This document shows, one piece after another, positions 29,336 through 39,088 of a DNA stretch of 64,000 nucleotides. The position numbers and the translations under genes are program-made. Below the pieces are notes generated by a model, which was not told the DNA's origin, did not search any database, and was given only the letters and a program-made list of their open reading frames with translations. This DNA is from CBDHDJ01 sp965261645 (GTDB lineage: Bacteria; Pseudomonadota; Alphaproteobacteria; SHVV01), in assembly GCA_965261645.1 (NCBI GenBank), contig CBDHDJ010000003.1:682001-746000 (forward strand). The letters are read 5' to 3'. The stretch's first letter is position 1, and each line of letters begins with the position of its first letter.

Positions 29336-31261
29336 ATCGCGGTAGGGACGCTGGTTGCCCAGCGCCCCCCGCACAGATCCGGACAGGCCCGCTAGGGCAT
29401 CCGGCTCCTCCCTTGGGTTCCGCCCCGCATAGCGCTGACGGCAAATCGTTGGTCTGGCCACGGGTGTCGGATTTCCAGCCTGGGCCAATGGGTCTTAGTC
29501 AGTGCCGCAATATCGGCCCATGTCGTGCGGTCCTTCTGCGACCGTAGGCGTAGCGTGCGCAGCCACAGACGCTTCAGGCGTGTAGCAAAACGGTCGAGGT
29601 ATCGGTAGCTGTTCGGGACTGCGTAGTAGTTGAGCCATCCGTAGAGCACCTTCCCCAGCCATCTTGCCGTCGTCTTGGACTTGCAATGCATCCGCCTGCG
29701 TAGCGCCTCCTTAATCCGCTTCAGTGTCCGGCTCATCCGCCTCGCGACCGGTTTACGCCCCAACTGGAATCTCCCTCGTCTGTCCTTCGCGCAGTAGTGC
29801 GTGAAGCCCAGAAAATCGAAGGTCTCCGGTCTTCCCTGCCCTCGTTGCCGACGGTCTTTCACGGCAAACCGCCCGAACTCAATGAGCCGGGTCTTGTCGG
29901 GGTGTATGTCCAGTCCGAACCTTCCGAACCGCTCCTTTACGGCCTTCAGGAAGCGCTCCGCGTCCCGCTTGTGCTGAAAACCCACCACGAAATCATCGGC
30001 GTACCGCACGATGATTGCGTTGCCTTCGACTTCGTGGCTGCGCCACTTCTTCTGGAACCACAAGTCGAGGACATGGTGCAGGTAGATGTTCGCCAGAATC
30101 GGTGAAGCCACCGATCCTTGCGGCGTCCCCCGCAGGTTGTCCCGCCACTCTCCAGCCTCCATGACGCCGGCGTTCAACCACTTGATGATGAGCCTGATAA
30201 CCCGCTTGTCCCCGATGCGATGCTCAAGAAACCGGACCAGCCAGCTTCTCGACACGTTGTCGAAGAACGCGCGGATGTCACAGTCCACCACCCAATTGAT
30301 CTTGCGCCGCTTGATGCCGACCGCGAGGGCATCGAGCGCATCATGCGCTCCCCGCCCGGGCCGGAACCCGTAGCTGAACCCCAGGAACTCCGCCTCGTAA
30401 ATCGGCGTCAGGATGATCTCCGCCACTGCCTTCTGGACGATCTTGTCCTCTATGGCCGTGACGCCGAGCGGTCGTGTGCCGCCATCCGGCTTCGGAATGT
30501 TCACCCGCCGTGATGGCGTCGCCCGGTACGCTCCCGAGTGCACGCGGTCGTGCAGGTCGGCCAGACGGCCTTCCAACCCTTCCTCGTACATCCGCCACGT
30601 CATGCCGTCCGCGCCTGCCGCAACGTCCTTCTTCAACGCGAAGAACGCCCAGCCCAGCGCAGCGACCGTGACATGGTGGAGGAGCGCCGTCAGACGCTCC
30701 CGTGGCTCCCGTTGTACAAATTGCCGTATCCGGTCGGCCGCCTGTGTCACGCTTTCCCGACTCTGTGTCCGGCGCGTGCTTTGGCCTTCCAGATTCCCCT
30801 TGGGCTCGGTCCTTGGCTCCATCGGCTCCGCCGGAACTGCCGTCCCTTTGTTCGCCGACTTCACGGCTACTATGACCGAGTCTGACTTCTCCATGCCGTT
30901 CATCTTCGGTTACGGATTCCTCCTTTCCTTAGCGATCCCGCCACGACAGCGGGATGGCATGGAGACCTCCCAGGTCCCGGTGCAGTGCGTACGTACGTGC
31001 ATGGGTTCTTAGACACCGCGGGATTCTGTCCCCCCTCGCCATATCGGTGGGCCAGATGCTGCCTTCGGCCTATGAAAAAGCCTCGGCATCCCGGATGAGT
31101 CTCTTTCGGTGCTCAATAGCCCTGCCCGCACGCGCCCCTGTCAACGCTTAACCCCCAACCTCGCGGATGGCGGCCCATGACTCGGGGTGGAAGTGATGGC
31201 TTGTCTTCTCCTTCCCACCGGACTTTCACCGGCTGCACTGGCACCAGTTAGCCTGGCGCTC
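29336..31261 (-). mobile_element. Divergent group II intron, antisense in tnpC copy 2
   Basis: A 1926-bp intron. On the minus strand it begins GAGCGCCAGG at 31261 and ends CTACCGCGAT at 29336. Removing it rebuilds TTTACTTCCATATC exactly, as in the uninterrupted copy at about 47680-47695. Its sequence is clearly different from the other four introns, but the ends and domain V/VI pattern are shared. Its splice direction is opposite to tnpC. Confidence 0.93.
29392..30903 (-). CDS. ltrA: Divergent group II intron reverse transcriptase/maturase
   Basis: A 503-residue intron protein, clearly homologous to but diverged from the four 491-residue copies. RT core: GTPQGSVASPILANIYLHH and IVRYADDFVVGF. 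The maturase region follows (FLGFTHYCAKDRRGRF), and the C-terminus ends in SAMRGGTQGRSRMP, about 12 residues longer than the relatives. No HNH domain. Start ATG 30903 follows AAGGAGG. Intact. Confidence 0.95.
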   Translation of the reverse strand: MNGMEKSDSVIVAVKSANKGTAVPAEPMEPRTEPKGNLEGQSTRRTQSRESVTQAADRIRQFVQREPRERLTALLHHVTVAALGWAFFALKKDVAAGADGMTWRMYEEGLEGRLADLHDRVHSGAYRATPSRRVNIPKPDGGTRPLGVTAIEDKIVQKAVAEIILTPIYEAEFLGFSYGFRPGRGAHDALDALAVGIKRRKINWVVDCDIRAFFDNVSRSWLVRFLEHRIGDKRVIRLIIKWLNAGVMEAGEWRDNLRGTPQGSVASPILANIYLHHVLDLWFQKKWRSHEVEGNAIIVRYADDFVVGFQHKRDAERFLKAVKERFGRFGLDIHPDKTRLIEFGRFAVKDRRQRGQGRPETFDFLGFTHYCAKDRRGRFQLGRKPVARRMSRTLKRIKEALRRRMHCKSKTTARWLGKVLYGWLNYYAVPNSYRYLDRFATRLKRLWLRTLRLRSQKDRTTWADIAALTKTHWPRLEIRHPWPDQRFAVSAMRGGTQGRSRMP

Positions 31262-32006
31262 TCCATATCGACCCCTCGCGCAGCGCCGAGGTCGCGAAGG
31301 CCCTGTTCGCCGACACCGCCTGCACCGTCTTCGTGGTCTGCGACCGCTACAGCGCCTACAGAGCGCTGGCGCGCGAACTCGCCGGCAAGGTCATCCTCTG
31401 CTGGTGCTGGGCTCACCAGCGGCGCGACTTCATCGAGGGCGCGGCCGGCCAGGACGCGCTGACGGAATGGTGCGAGGGATGGATCGAGCGGATCGCGGCG
31501 ATCTACCGGCTGAACGACGAACGGTTGAAGCATTACGACCCCGCTCTCGAACGCCAGACACCGGCCTTCGACGCAGCGCAACGCAAACTCGGGAAGGCGG
31601 TCAAGCGCCTGTTCGCGAACGCCGAGGCGGAACTGGCCGGCCTGCCGGACAAGGACCGTCGGGCAAAGCCCTTGCGCTCGCTGCTCAACCACCGCGAAGG
31701 GTTGTGCGTCTTCGCGGACCATCCCCAGGTTCCGATGGACAACAATGCCGGGGAGCGGGCGCTCCGCGGGCCGGTCATCGGGCGCCGATTGAGCTTCGGT
31801 TCCAACAGCGAGGACGGCGCGAAGTTCACCGCGATCATGTACTCCGTCATCGGCACGCTCTCGATGAACGGTGTCGACGTGCTGCGCTGGCTGGAGGCAT
31901 GGTTGAAGGCCTGCGCGAAGAATGGCGGCAAACCGCCGGACGACCTGTCCCCGTGGCTGCCCTGGACGATGAGCGAGGAGCGCAGGCGCAAGTTCTCGGC
32001 GCAGGA

Positions 32007-32888
32007 ATGACCGGCACGATCGAGTGCCGGTACTACGGCCGCAACTTCACCGCCGACGAGATGGCGCTGATGCGCGCCCTGATCGCCGCCGATCCGCCGC
32101 CCACCCGGGCCGCCCTGTCCAGAGAGTTCTGCCGGCGCGTCGGCTGGCTCAAGCCCGATGGCGACCTCAAGGACATGATGGCTAAGGTGACCATGCTGGC
32201 CATGCACCGCGACGGTGTGATCGTTCTGCCGCCGCCGAAGGGACGGCAGGGCCGGCCCAAGCCCATCTTCTTCGGGCCTGACACCGAGCCGCCGCTGTTC
32301 CCGGCCCCGACCGCCCTCGACGAGGTTCGCCCGCTCGACTTCCGCACCGTCGTGCGCGGCACCCGCGAAGGCAGGCTGTGGAACGAGTTCGTCGCCCGCT
32401 ACCACTACCTCGGATACAAGCCCCTGGTCGGCGCCCAGATGCGCTATGCCGTCCATGACCGCAACGGCTGGCCTCTGGCCATGCTCGGCTTCTCCACCGC
32501 CGCCTGGAAGCTCGCCCCGCGCGACAACTTCATCGGATGGACCCCCGAGCTGCGCGGGAAGAACCTGCCGCTGGTGGTCGACAACCCACGCTTCCTTATC
32601 CTGCCCTGGGTCGAGATCCCGAACCTGGGATCGCACATCCTCGCCATCGTGCGCCGACGCCTGCCCGAGGATTGGACGGCGCGCTACAACATCACGCCCG
32701 TGCTCATCGAGACCTTCGTCGAGACCCCGCGCTACACCGGCGCCGTCTACAGGGCCTCGGGCTGGACCCGCGTCGGGACCACCCAGGGGCGCGGGCGCTA
32801 CGACACGCATATGAAACGGGCCGAGCCCAGGAAGGACATCTGGCTGCGGCCACTCAGGCGAGACTGGAAGCGGACACTCAATCGCTGA
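32007..32888 (+). CDS. DruA-like (DUF4338) protein carried by IS66 copy 2
   Basis: A 293-residue protein whose ATG 32007 overlaps the tnpC stop (ATGA). DUF4338 motifs: GTREGRLWNEFVARYHYLGY, PLVVDNPRFLILPWVEIPN and GWTRVGTTQGRGRYD. The last 30 or so codons (KRAEPRKDIWLRPLRRDW and following) lie inside the long terminal inverted repeat, so the same C-terminal sequence occurs again at the other end of the element on the opposite strand. The predicted protein looks the same as that at 46061-46942. Confidence 0.87.
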   Translation: MTGTIECRYYGRNFTADEMALMRALIAADPPPTRAALSREFCRRVGWLKPDGDLKDMMAKVTMLAMHRDGVIVLPPPKGRQGRPKPIFFGPDTEPPLFPAPTALDEVRPLDFRTVVRGTREGRLWNEFVARYHYLGYKPLVGAQMRYAVHDRNGWPLAMLGFSTAAWKLAPRDNFIGWTPELRGKNLPLVVDNPRFLILPWVEIPNLGSHILAIVRRRLPEDWTARYNITPVLIETFVETPRYTGAVYRASGWTRVGTTQGRGRYDTHMKRAEPRKDIWLRPLRRDWKRTLNR

Positions 32889-33047
32889 AATCTCCATCAC
32901 CTGAGAACGGAAGGATTACCACGCTTGCAGAAACAATCGCCAACTTATCGTAATCATCACGCAACCGGCTGACATCCAATCAGGGCGCATTGGAGCGTAT
33001 GTTTGTCGAGAAATCAAGCAGACATCGGTGAAGAATACGAAGGGTGT

Positions 33048-33102
33048 TTTATATATAAAACAACAAGCTATCATACATCTGCGCATCCATGCGCACGTAT
33101 GT
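33048..33102. promoter_or_regulatory. Two adjacent palindromes upstream of the lipoprotein gene
   Basis: TTTTATATATAAAA at 33048-33061 is a perfect 14-bp palindrome. A second inverted repeat at 33073-33102 pairs CATAC with GTATG and TGCGCAT with ATGCGCA around a two-base centre. Both lie in an AT-rich stretch 65-120 bases before the ATG at 33169. They look like operator or promoter elements for the surface-lipoprotein gene; metal-dependent control is a guess from the gene family. Confidence 0.45.
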
Positions 33103-34376
33103 CGGGAAAATAACCTTCATAAAAAATGTTATCTCGAGGCCTCTTCACCGTGAGGAGAGCTTCGACAAATGCTTAGAAACAAACTTATGACGGCTTGCAG
33201 CGTTGCCTTGCTCACGGCGGCGCTGTACGGCTGCTCCAGCAGCTCCGATGATGGGGCTAACATGAAAGTGCAGAATCTGGAGGATCAGTTCGCTGCGCTG
33301 AGTGCTGAATTGGGAGAGGGGGAGGAGCTTACACCCGAAGCCCTCGCAGCGCTTATTCAAGCGAAGGTTGACGCGGAAGCCGCTTTGACGGATGCGATGG
33401 TTGCCCATGGGGAAGCCCTGAGGCTCGCCGGGGAAATGGCGGAAGCTGGCCAGGCCGAAGCCCTGAGGCTCGCCATGGTGGACGCTGATGCCGCTCTAAA
33501 GCTGGTTCAGGATGAGCTTGACGCGCTCGAGATACAGGCGGCACACATTGTCGCGGGCAATGAGGCCAAAGCAAAGAGCGAGATGGCTGCGGAGGTTCTG
33601 ACGGCTCTGGAGACCCTCTCAGGGACCGCGCCGGTGATTACACTGAAGGCATCTTCGGCCGGTAATTTAACGGCAGAGACTGCCAGCTACACCATGTCCG
33701 ACACGGCGCCGGATGCGATCAGCGGCTTCCGGGGTGCTATCCTGACTAAGGGCGGAGCTGAGGCCCACGTCTACACCGATATCGAGGATGCGGCGGCGAC
33801 ACCCATCCGTCGCCTTTATCGGTCTGCCAGTGACCCCGCGGAATTGACGGTGCACTATAATGTGCGTGAAGCACTGCTTGTTACCGGGGAAAAAGACATC
33901 CTGTGGGAGGATGCTAACAGAGACGATACCGCCGAGAACGCGGTCGGCGTTGGTAGCGACCGAGTTACCACATTCGCAGGAAGTGTCCGTGGCCTACCCC
34001 CGGCACGTTCTCTTGCATGGGAACTGCTTGCATGGTCCCGGAGCGCAACCGCGATGGTACGGTTGTAGCCGACTACCCCGGAACCTGGACGTTTGCCCCA
34101 ACCAATCCGAGCGGCACGATCGACGTTGTTGATAAAGACGGCTACCTCCAGTTCGGCTGGTGGCTGAATCCGCTGGGCGACGACGTGGACAACGGCTTTA
34201 ACGTCGACACCTTCGCCAAAGTCAGTGCTACCGGTTACGCCACCTTCGGTGAGGTGCAAGGTACTAGTGAGACTGTCGTGGGTAGCGCGACCTACAGAGG
34301 CGGGGCCGCGGGCAAGTGGGCAATTGCCAGCACCACCGGAACCTGTCAACGACTTTGAGACACCGACGGTTTCTAT

Positions 34377-35378
34377 TTACTGACTCGTTTCTCCTGTTGT
34401 GGAAGTGGCGGGTGGGTTGATCCAGACGGCTTCGGGAAGCGGGGCGGGTTTCGGGGTGCCGTGGACGAAGCGTTCGGGGTGAAGGGCCCAGGCGGCTTGC
34501 AGGGTACGTCCGCGCTGAGCCAGCACATCCGGTGCCCGGTGATGATGGACATCATCGGGGGTGAGCATCGCGATCCCGGCATGGCGGTGCTCGGTGTTGT
34601 ACCAGGGGAAGAACGACCGGCAGAAGGCGATGGCGGCGGTAATGTCTTCGAAGCGCCCAGGGAAGCCGGGGTGATACTTCAGGGTCTTGAACTGCGCTTC
34701 GGAGAACGGGTTGTCATCGCTGACCTGGGGGCGGCTCAGAGAGCGGGTGACCCCGAGGTCGGCGAGGAGTTGGGCGGTACACTTGCTGGTCATCGGCGCG
34801 CCGCGGTCCGAATGCAGGGTGAGCACCTGGGGCTCGATGCCTTGCTTGAGACAGGTTTCCTCGATCAGCGTCGCGGCGAGCGCGGCGTTCTCCCGATCGG
34901 CAACCATCCAGCCCACGACGCAGCGGCTGAAGATGTCGAGCAAGACATAGAGGTAGAAGGACGTCCAGCGTTTGGGCCCCCGGAGCCGGGTGATATCCCA
35001 GGACCAGGTCTGGTTGGGGCCCGTGGCCACCAGCTCGGGCTTGGTGTAGCAGGGATGACTGCGCTGATTGCGCCGCTCTCGCACCGGCTGGTTCGCGGCC
35101 AGGATCCGGTATATCGTGCGCTCGGCGCACAGATACTGGCCTTCATCGAGCAGCGTCGCGACGACCTCGGCCGGTGACCGGTCGACGAAGCGCGGGCTGG
35201 CGAGCACGTCGAGGACGTGCGCGCGTTCGGACGCACACAGGGCCCGGGCGGGCGTAGGACGGGGCTGCTGATGCCCGGGAGCGGGCCTCTGACGACGGTA
35301 GAAGGAAGCCCGTGGCACCCCCAGCGCTCGGCACGCCGGCGCCACGCCGACCTGCGATGCGAGCGGCTGGACGGCCAT
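34377..35378 (-). CDS. IS3-family transposase OrfB, copy 2
   Basis: A 333-residue DDE integrase with TWSWDITRL, LHSDRGAPMTS and NPFSEAQFKTLKY as the three catalytic motifs. Its predicted protein matches copy 1 throughout. Its start overlaps the OrfA stop. Confidence 0.92.
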   Translation of the reverse strand: MAVQPLASQVGVAPACRALGVPRASFYRRQRPAPGHQQPRPTPARALCASERAHVLDVLASPRFVDRSPAEVVATLLDEGQYLCAERTIYRILAANQPVRERRNQRSHPCYTKPELVATGPNQTWSWDITRLRGPKRWTSFYLYVLLDIFSRCVVGWMVADRENAALAATLIEETCLKQGIEPQVLTLHSDRGAPMTSKCTAQLLADLGVTRSLSRPQVSDDNPFSEAQFKTLKYHPGFPGRFEDITAAIAFCRSFFPWYNTEHRHAGIAMLTPDDVHHHRAPDVLAQRGRTLQAAWALHPERFVHGTPKPAPLPEAVWINPPATSTTGETSQ

Positions 35379-35866
35379 CAGCAGTCCTTCCCGTGTTCGA
35401 GGCTGAATCCCAGCAGCCCGGCAACTTTTCCCTGGACGTCCAGGATCGTATGGGCGGTGTGCAGCTCCTTCTCCAGCCGAGCCACTTTCGCCTCGAGCTC
35501 GTGCACCTTCGCGCTGAGGGGGTTGCGCTCGGCGGGCTTCCGACCGCGTTTGCTCGGGGTCAGGCCTTGAAGCGACCCTTCACGCCGCGCCCTGCGCCAT
35601 TCCGTCAGATGGGAGCTGTACAGCCCCTCGCGGCGAAGCAGCCGGCCCACCTCGCCGGGCTGCGTGCAGCTCTCTGCCTCCTCCAGCATCCGCAGTCGAT
35701 ACTGCGCGGTGAACTTGCGCCTCTTCGGCTTGGCCACGACCTCCGGGTCCGGCGTTGGCCGTGCGTGGCTGGCTCCGGCTCCGGGGGCCTCGTCGCGACG
35801 CTCCTCGACCCCCAGGGCCGGAGCGTCCATCTCTTGCAATGTCATCGATTCTCTCTCTGCGGTCAT
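35378..35866 (-). CDS. IS3-family transposase OrfA, copy 2
   Basis: A 162-residue helix-turn-helix protein with a C-terminal leucine-zipper-like helix. It matches copy 1 except for Met in RLRMLEEAE. It is coupled to OrfB. Confidence 0.9.
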   Translation of the reverse strand: MTAERESMTLQEMDAPALGVEERRDEAPGAGASHARPTPDPEVVAKPKRRKFTAQYRLRMLEEAESCTQPGEVGRLLRREGLYSSHLTEWRRARREGSLQGLTPSKRGRKPAERNPLSAKVHELEAKVARLEKELHTAHTILDVQGKVAGLLGFSLEHGKDC

Positions 35867-36430
35867 TGGTATTCACCTCCACCGCCCTACAGCAATTCCA
35901 AGGGGGGCCGGTGTCTCAGTGAGGTTGGCAGAGAGGGCCACCGAAGACACCACCACGGGCGGGCACTTCACCGCCACGGCGACCATCGGCGTGGACTTCG
36001 ACGCCGACAGAACGCCCACTACGTCTGGAAACGACGAGGAAGGCATCACTGTCAGCGGCATGATCACCGACTTCATGACCGGCACTACGCGTCGGGGTTG
36101 GAGGGTGAACCTGATTGCTGATAACGATAGCGATCCCGCCAACGATCTGGTACCGCTCGAATCCTTAACGGCAACGGTCGGCCAAAACCTCAGATCAACG
36201 TGGAAGACAGGTGGTGCCGTGGATGGCACGGGGACATGGGATGCCACTTTCCATGGCTCTGACGAGGACACGGGACATCCGCTGGCCGTGGTCGGCACAT
36301 TCAATGCCGAAATCGCCGGTGGCACGGTTGGCCGGATCCAGGGCGCGTTCGGTGCAACCAATTAGTAGCCGCATTACCTGGAACCGGGATTTCATCGTGA
36401 GATCCTGATCCTTCCGATCCAAACTTCTGG

Positions 36431-36463
36431 AAGAGGGTGGCAGATTTTGCCACCCTCTTTTTT
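36431..36463 (+). terminator. Rho-independent terminator after the first lipoprotein gene
   Basis: A perfect 12-bp stem pairs AAGAGGGTGGCA (36431-36442) with TGCCACCCTCTT (36448-36459) around a five-base loop, followed by a T run. It separates the first lipoprotein gene from the Slam gene, which therefore probably has its own promoter. Confidence 0.9.
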
Positions 36464-36493
36464 GTCCCGAGAACACCCTTCAGAGTAGCAAAC

Positions 36494-37876
36494 ATGATGA
36501 TCACCCCTCTCCTGCGCGCCCTGGCGGCCGGTGTCTTCCTCCTGCTCGCCGCCCCGGCATGGAGCACGGGGGAGGAGCCGCCCCCGCCGCCGGCTTCGGG
36601 CCAATCCGCCGTGGCTGCTGTCGCGGAGACCCGGACCCTGGTCGAGGAGGGCCGGTTCGAGGAGGCGCTGGGCATCCTGCGGCCACTGGCCCAGGGCGGC
36701 GCGGTCGAGGCGAACGTGCTCTTCCTCATCGGCCTGGCGGCAACCGGAGCATCGCAGCAGCCCGATCTTTCCGACGATGAGCGGGAGGCGCTGCTGGACG
36801 AGGCCATCGCCTCGCTGCGCGCTATGCTGTTTGACCGGCCCGATCTGGTGCGCGTCCGCCTGGAGCTGGCCAGGGCGTTCTTCCTCAAGGGGGAGAACAA
36901 CCTGTCGCGCAAGCATTTCGAGCACGTCCTGGCGGGAAGCCCGCCCGGGGCAGTGGCCGCCAACGTGCGCCGCTTTCTCTCGGAGATCCGGGCGCGGCGG
37001 CGCTGGAGCCTGCGTGCCGGTTTCGCGCTGGCGCCCGACACCAACATCGGGGGCACCTCGGCGGAGAGAATCATCTATATCAACGACCTGCCGTTCCGCC
37101 GCGACCAGGCGGAACTGACGACATCGGGCATCGGCGTCTCGGTATGGGGAGGCTGGGAATACCAGCATCCGCTCAACGAGCGTCTTCGCCTGCGCATCGG
37201 GGCCGACGCCTCGCGGCGTGAGTACGCGGGCCGCCGCTTTGACCAGATGTTTGTGTCGGGGCATGCGGGACCGCGATGGCTGGTGGGTGCAAACACGGAG
37301 GCGAGCGTGCTGGCAAGCGCGCACCGGCGCTGGAGCGCCGACGTGCCTGATTACGACGCCCTTGGCGGGCGGATCGAGGCCGGGCACCGGTTCACCCGGC
37401 GGGTGACGGCGAGCGCGCGGGCGTCGTGGTACGATCGCCGGTACCGGACACGGATATTCCTCGACGGCCCGGCCATGGACGCCTCGCTGAGCGGGGCCTG
37501 GGTGGTGACCCCGACGGTACGGGCGGATGCCGCGCTGGGCTGGGGGCGCGAGCAGCCGGAGAGGGAGAGATGGCGCAATGCCAGCCGCTGGCTGCGACTG
37601 GGCGCCTCGGTTATCCTGCCGCGGGGCTTCACCGTGGGCGGCAGCGGCGAGTTGCGCCGGACGGACTACGAGGGCAACTGGTTCCCGTTCACGACCACCG
37701 GCGAGCCCCGGGAGGACAGAACCCGTTCCCTGCGGGTCTCGGTGCACAACCGGGTCTTCGCATGGAAGGGCTTCAGCCCGCAACTCTCGCTGGTGCACGA
37801 GGTGCGGACGACCAATGCGCAGCTCTACGACTACAAGCGCACCGGCGGCGAATTGCGCTTCGTGCGCCTTTTCTGA
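36494..37876 (+). CDS. Slam (surface lipoprotein assembly modifier, DUF560) outer-membrane translocon
   Basis: A 460-residue protein that would move lipoproteins across the outer membrane to the cell surface. Signal peptide: LLRALAAGVFLLLAAPAWS (about residues 5-23). TPR-like helices follow (LVEEGRFEEALGILRPLA, VRLELARAFFLKGENNLSRK). From about residue 175 a beta-barrel with alternating strands begins (WSLRAGFALAPDTNIGG), and the protein ends with an aromatic residue (GELRFVRLF), as usual for an outer-membrane barrel. The N-terminal TPR plus DUF560 barrel is the Slam architecture. ATG 36494 was preferred over 36437 because the latter lies in the preceding terminator. The two TbpB-like lipoproteins at 33169 and 39181 are likely substrates. 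Confidence 0.88.
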   Translation: MMITPLLRALAAGVFLLLAAPAWSTGEEPPPPPASGQSAVAAVAETRTLVEEGRFEEALGILRPLAQGGAVEANVLFLIGLAATGASQQPDLSDDEREALLDEAIASLRAMLFDRPDLVRVRLELARAFFLKGENNLSRKHFEHVLAGSPPGAVAANVRRFLSEIRARRRWSLRAGFALAPDTNIGGTSAERIIYINDLPFRRDQAELTTSGIGVSVWGGWEYQHPLNERLRLRIGADASRREYAGRRFDQMFVSGHAGPRWLVGANTEASVLASAHRRWSADVPDYDALGGRIEAGHRFTRRVTASARASWYDRRYRTRIFLDGPAMDASLSGAWVVTPTVRADAALGWGREQPERERWRNASRWLRLGASVILPRGFTVGGSGELRRTDYEGNWFPFTTTGEPREDRTRSLRVSVHNRVFAWKGFSPQLSLVHEVRTTNAQLYDYKRTGGELRFVRLF

Positions 37877-37982
37877 CGCCACAGGGCGATCACGTGTCGG
37901 CATTTCCGATGTCCTTGAACCGCGAACGCGGCCCGTACCTGTCGATGGCATGGAAAACACCCCGGTGCCCCGCCGCGTCCCA

Positions 37983-39036
37983 ATGAAGCCTGCGCCCGGC
38001 CGGGCAGGCAGGCGGGGCCTCGTCCTTGTTTGCGCGCTCGCCTTCACGGTCTTGTGGCCGGGTGCCGGCACCACCGGCGAGTTGGCCTGGGATGATGTTG
38101 CCACGCCGCTGCGCATCGTCAACCTGAACCCGTTCCAGCTCCTCTACGGCGTGCCCGGTTCGCTGGGCGCCCGCGTGATGACGCCGGGCTCGTCCGAACT
38201 GATCTCCTCGATGGATATGGCGTCACACCTGGTCGAGGCCAGCTCAGGCGCGGAGCGGGTCCTGATCGACGGCGAGACCCACAGGCAGGGGCTTGCCTTG
38301 AGACACGGGTTCGGGGATGGCTGGGAGTATCTGTTCGAGATCTCCGCCCTCTCCCACCGCTCCGGCGCGTTCGACGGGTTCATCGAGACCTGGCATGACG
38401 TGTTCCACCTGCCCCAGGGCGACAGGGACCGCGCGCCGCGCGACCGCCTGGCGCTGTTCTACGCCAACGGCGGGAGAACCTACTACGATATCGGCCGGAG
38501 TGTTTCTTCGCTCGGGGATATCAGCCTCGGGGTTGGGCTATGCGGTGCCGCATTGGCCCTTGTCGAACGACGGTCTTGCGATCCGGGGAAGTGTCAAGCT
38601 TCCGACCGGCGATGAGCGCGCGCTGGCGGGCTCCGGCGGGTATTCGGCCTCGCTCTGGGCGGAGACCTCGGGCGCACTGCCCGGATCCGCCGGCACACGC
38701 AGCTTGTTATACAGCGCAAGCCTGGGAGCGCTTGCCGGAGAGGCGCCCAGCGGTCTTTCGGACCTTGGCAGCCGGTTTGTTGCCTTCGGACATCTTGGCG
38801 CGACCTGGCGGCCACTCAACCATCTGAGCCTGACGGCGCAAATCAATGCCCATTCCTCGCCCTATGGCGCATCGGATGTGGCGCCACTCGCCGATCCTGG
38901 CGTCATGATCGGCCTCGGCGGCGCGTTGCGGCTAAGCGAGCACGCGACGCTTGAGATCGCCGTTACCGAAGATGACGGCCTGCACCGCGGCGCCCCCGAT
39001 ATCGGCCTGCATGCCGCGATCCGCTGGAGGCGGTAG
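37983..39036 (+). pseudogene. DUF3187-like exported protein, one frameshift
   Basis: The gene lies between the Slam gene and the second lipoprotein gene. A signal peptide (GLVLVCALAFTVLWPGAG) is followed by PLRIVNLNPFQLLYGVPGS and FALRHGF-like barrel segments typical of the DUF3187 family, probably an outer-membrane beta-barrel of unknown function. The first frame runs to RSVSSLGDISLGVG near 38535 and the second continues GYAVPHWPLSNDGLAIRGSV to the stop at 39036; a one-base change near GGGGTTGGG joins them. It is either a real pseudogene or an assembly error. An in-frame ATG at 37950 is an alternative start. Conserved placement next to Slam suggests a connected role, but this is inference. 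Confidence 0.72.
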
Positions 39037-39088
39037 TGCCCCCGGCTGGTGTCCAGCCAACCGGCCCGAAACCGTACAACGGCATGCT

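Larger units (their letters stand above)
25730..32010 (+). pseudogene. tnpC: IS66 transposase TnpC, copy 2, interrupted by a sense and an antisense group II intron
   Basis: The exons are 25730-27340, 29257-29335 and 31262-32010. Joined, they give 812 residues: a long coiled coil, the zinc finger (CSCCGKPYVANG), the DDE core with HADETGW, VCDRYSAY and NNAGERALRG, and the IS66 C-terminal domain (IGTLSMNGVDVLRWLEAWL). The first intron lies in sense orientation between GGC TGG and CGG GTA, and splicing would restore the frame. The second intron lies antisense after GACGCGGTTTACT, so it cannot splice out of the tnpC transcript. This copy should therefore be unable to make a full transposase. The stop overlaps the start of the DruA-like gene (ATGA). 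Confidence 0.88.
24154..32919 (+). mobile_element. IS66-family element copy 2, carrying IS256, two group II introns and a DruA-like gene
   Basis: The ends read GTAATCCTTCCGTTCTCAGG at 24154 and the inverse ending at 32919. The inverted repeat is unusually long, about 125 bp: left arm 24154-24195 plus 25598-25681 (split by IS256), right arm about 32796-32919. CACGCT lies directly outside both ends and is probably part of the target duplication. The order is tnpC then the DruA-like gene. It is almost identical to copy 3 (46030-51468), which lies in the opposite orientation. Confidence 0.9.
34338..35937 (-). mobile_element. IS3-family element, copy 2
   Basis: Near-identical to the element at 6255-7852. 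Left end GGAACCTGTC at 34338, right end GGCAGAGAGGG to 35937, with CCACC directly outside each end (34333-34337 and 35938-35942) as the likely 5-bp target duplication. It sits in the first lipoprotein gene. Confidence 0.88.
33169..36365 (+). pseudogene. TbpB-like surface lipoprotein, broken by a frameshift and an IS3 element
   Basis: The protein starts with a lipoprotein signal whose lipobox LYGC places the acylated Cys at residue 22. Next come a coiled-coil segment rich in Ala/Glu (to about residue 145) and a beta-rich part. Around a CCCCC run near 33993 the frame must change to continue as GTFSCMGTACM and TWTFAPTNPSG, ending GSATYRGGAAGKWAIAST at 34337. The IS3 element at 34338-35937 then interrupts, and the gene resumes about 35943 with HFTATATIGVDFD and ends VGRIQGAFGATN at 36365. 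The FGWWL, TYRGGAAGK and FGATN motifs are shared with the second lipoprotein (39181). The family resembles TbpB/HpuA-like barrel lipoproteins, likely Slam substrates. A strong terminator follows. Confidence 0.82.
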
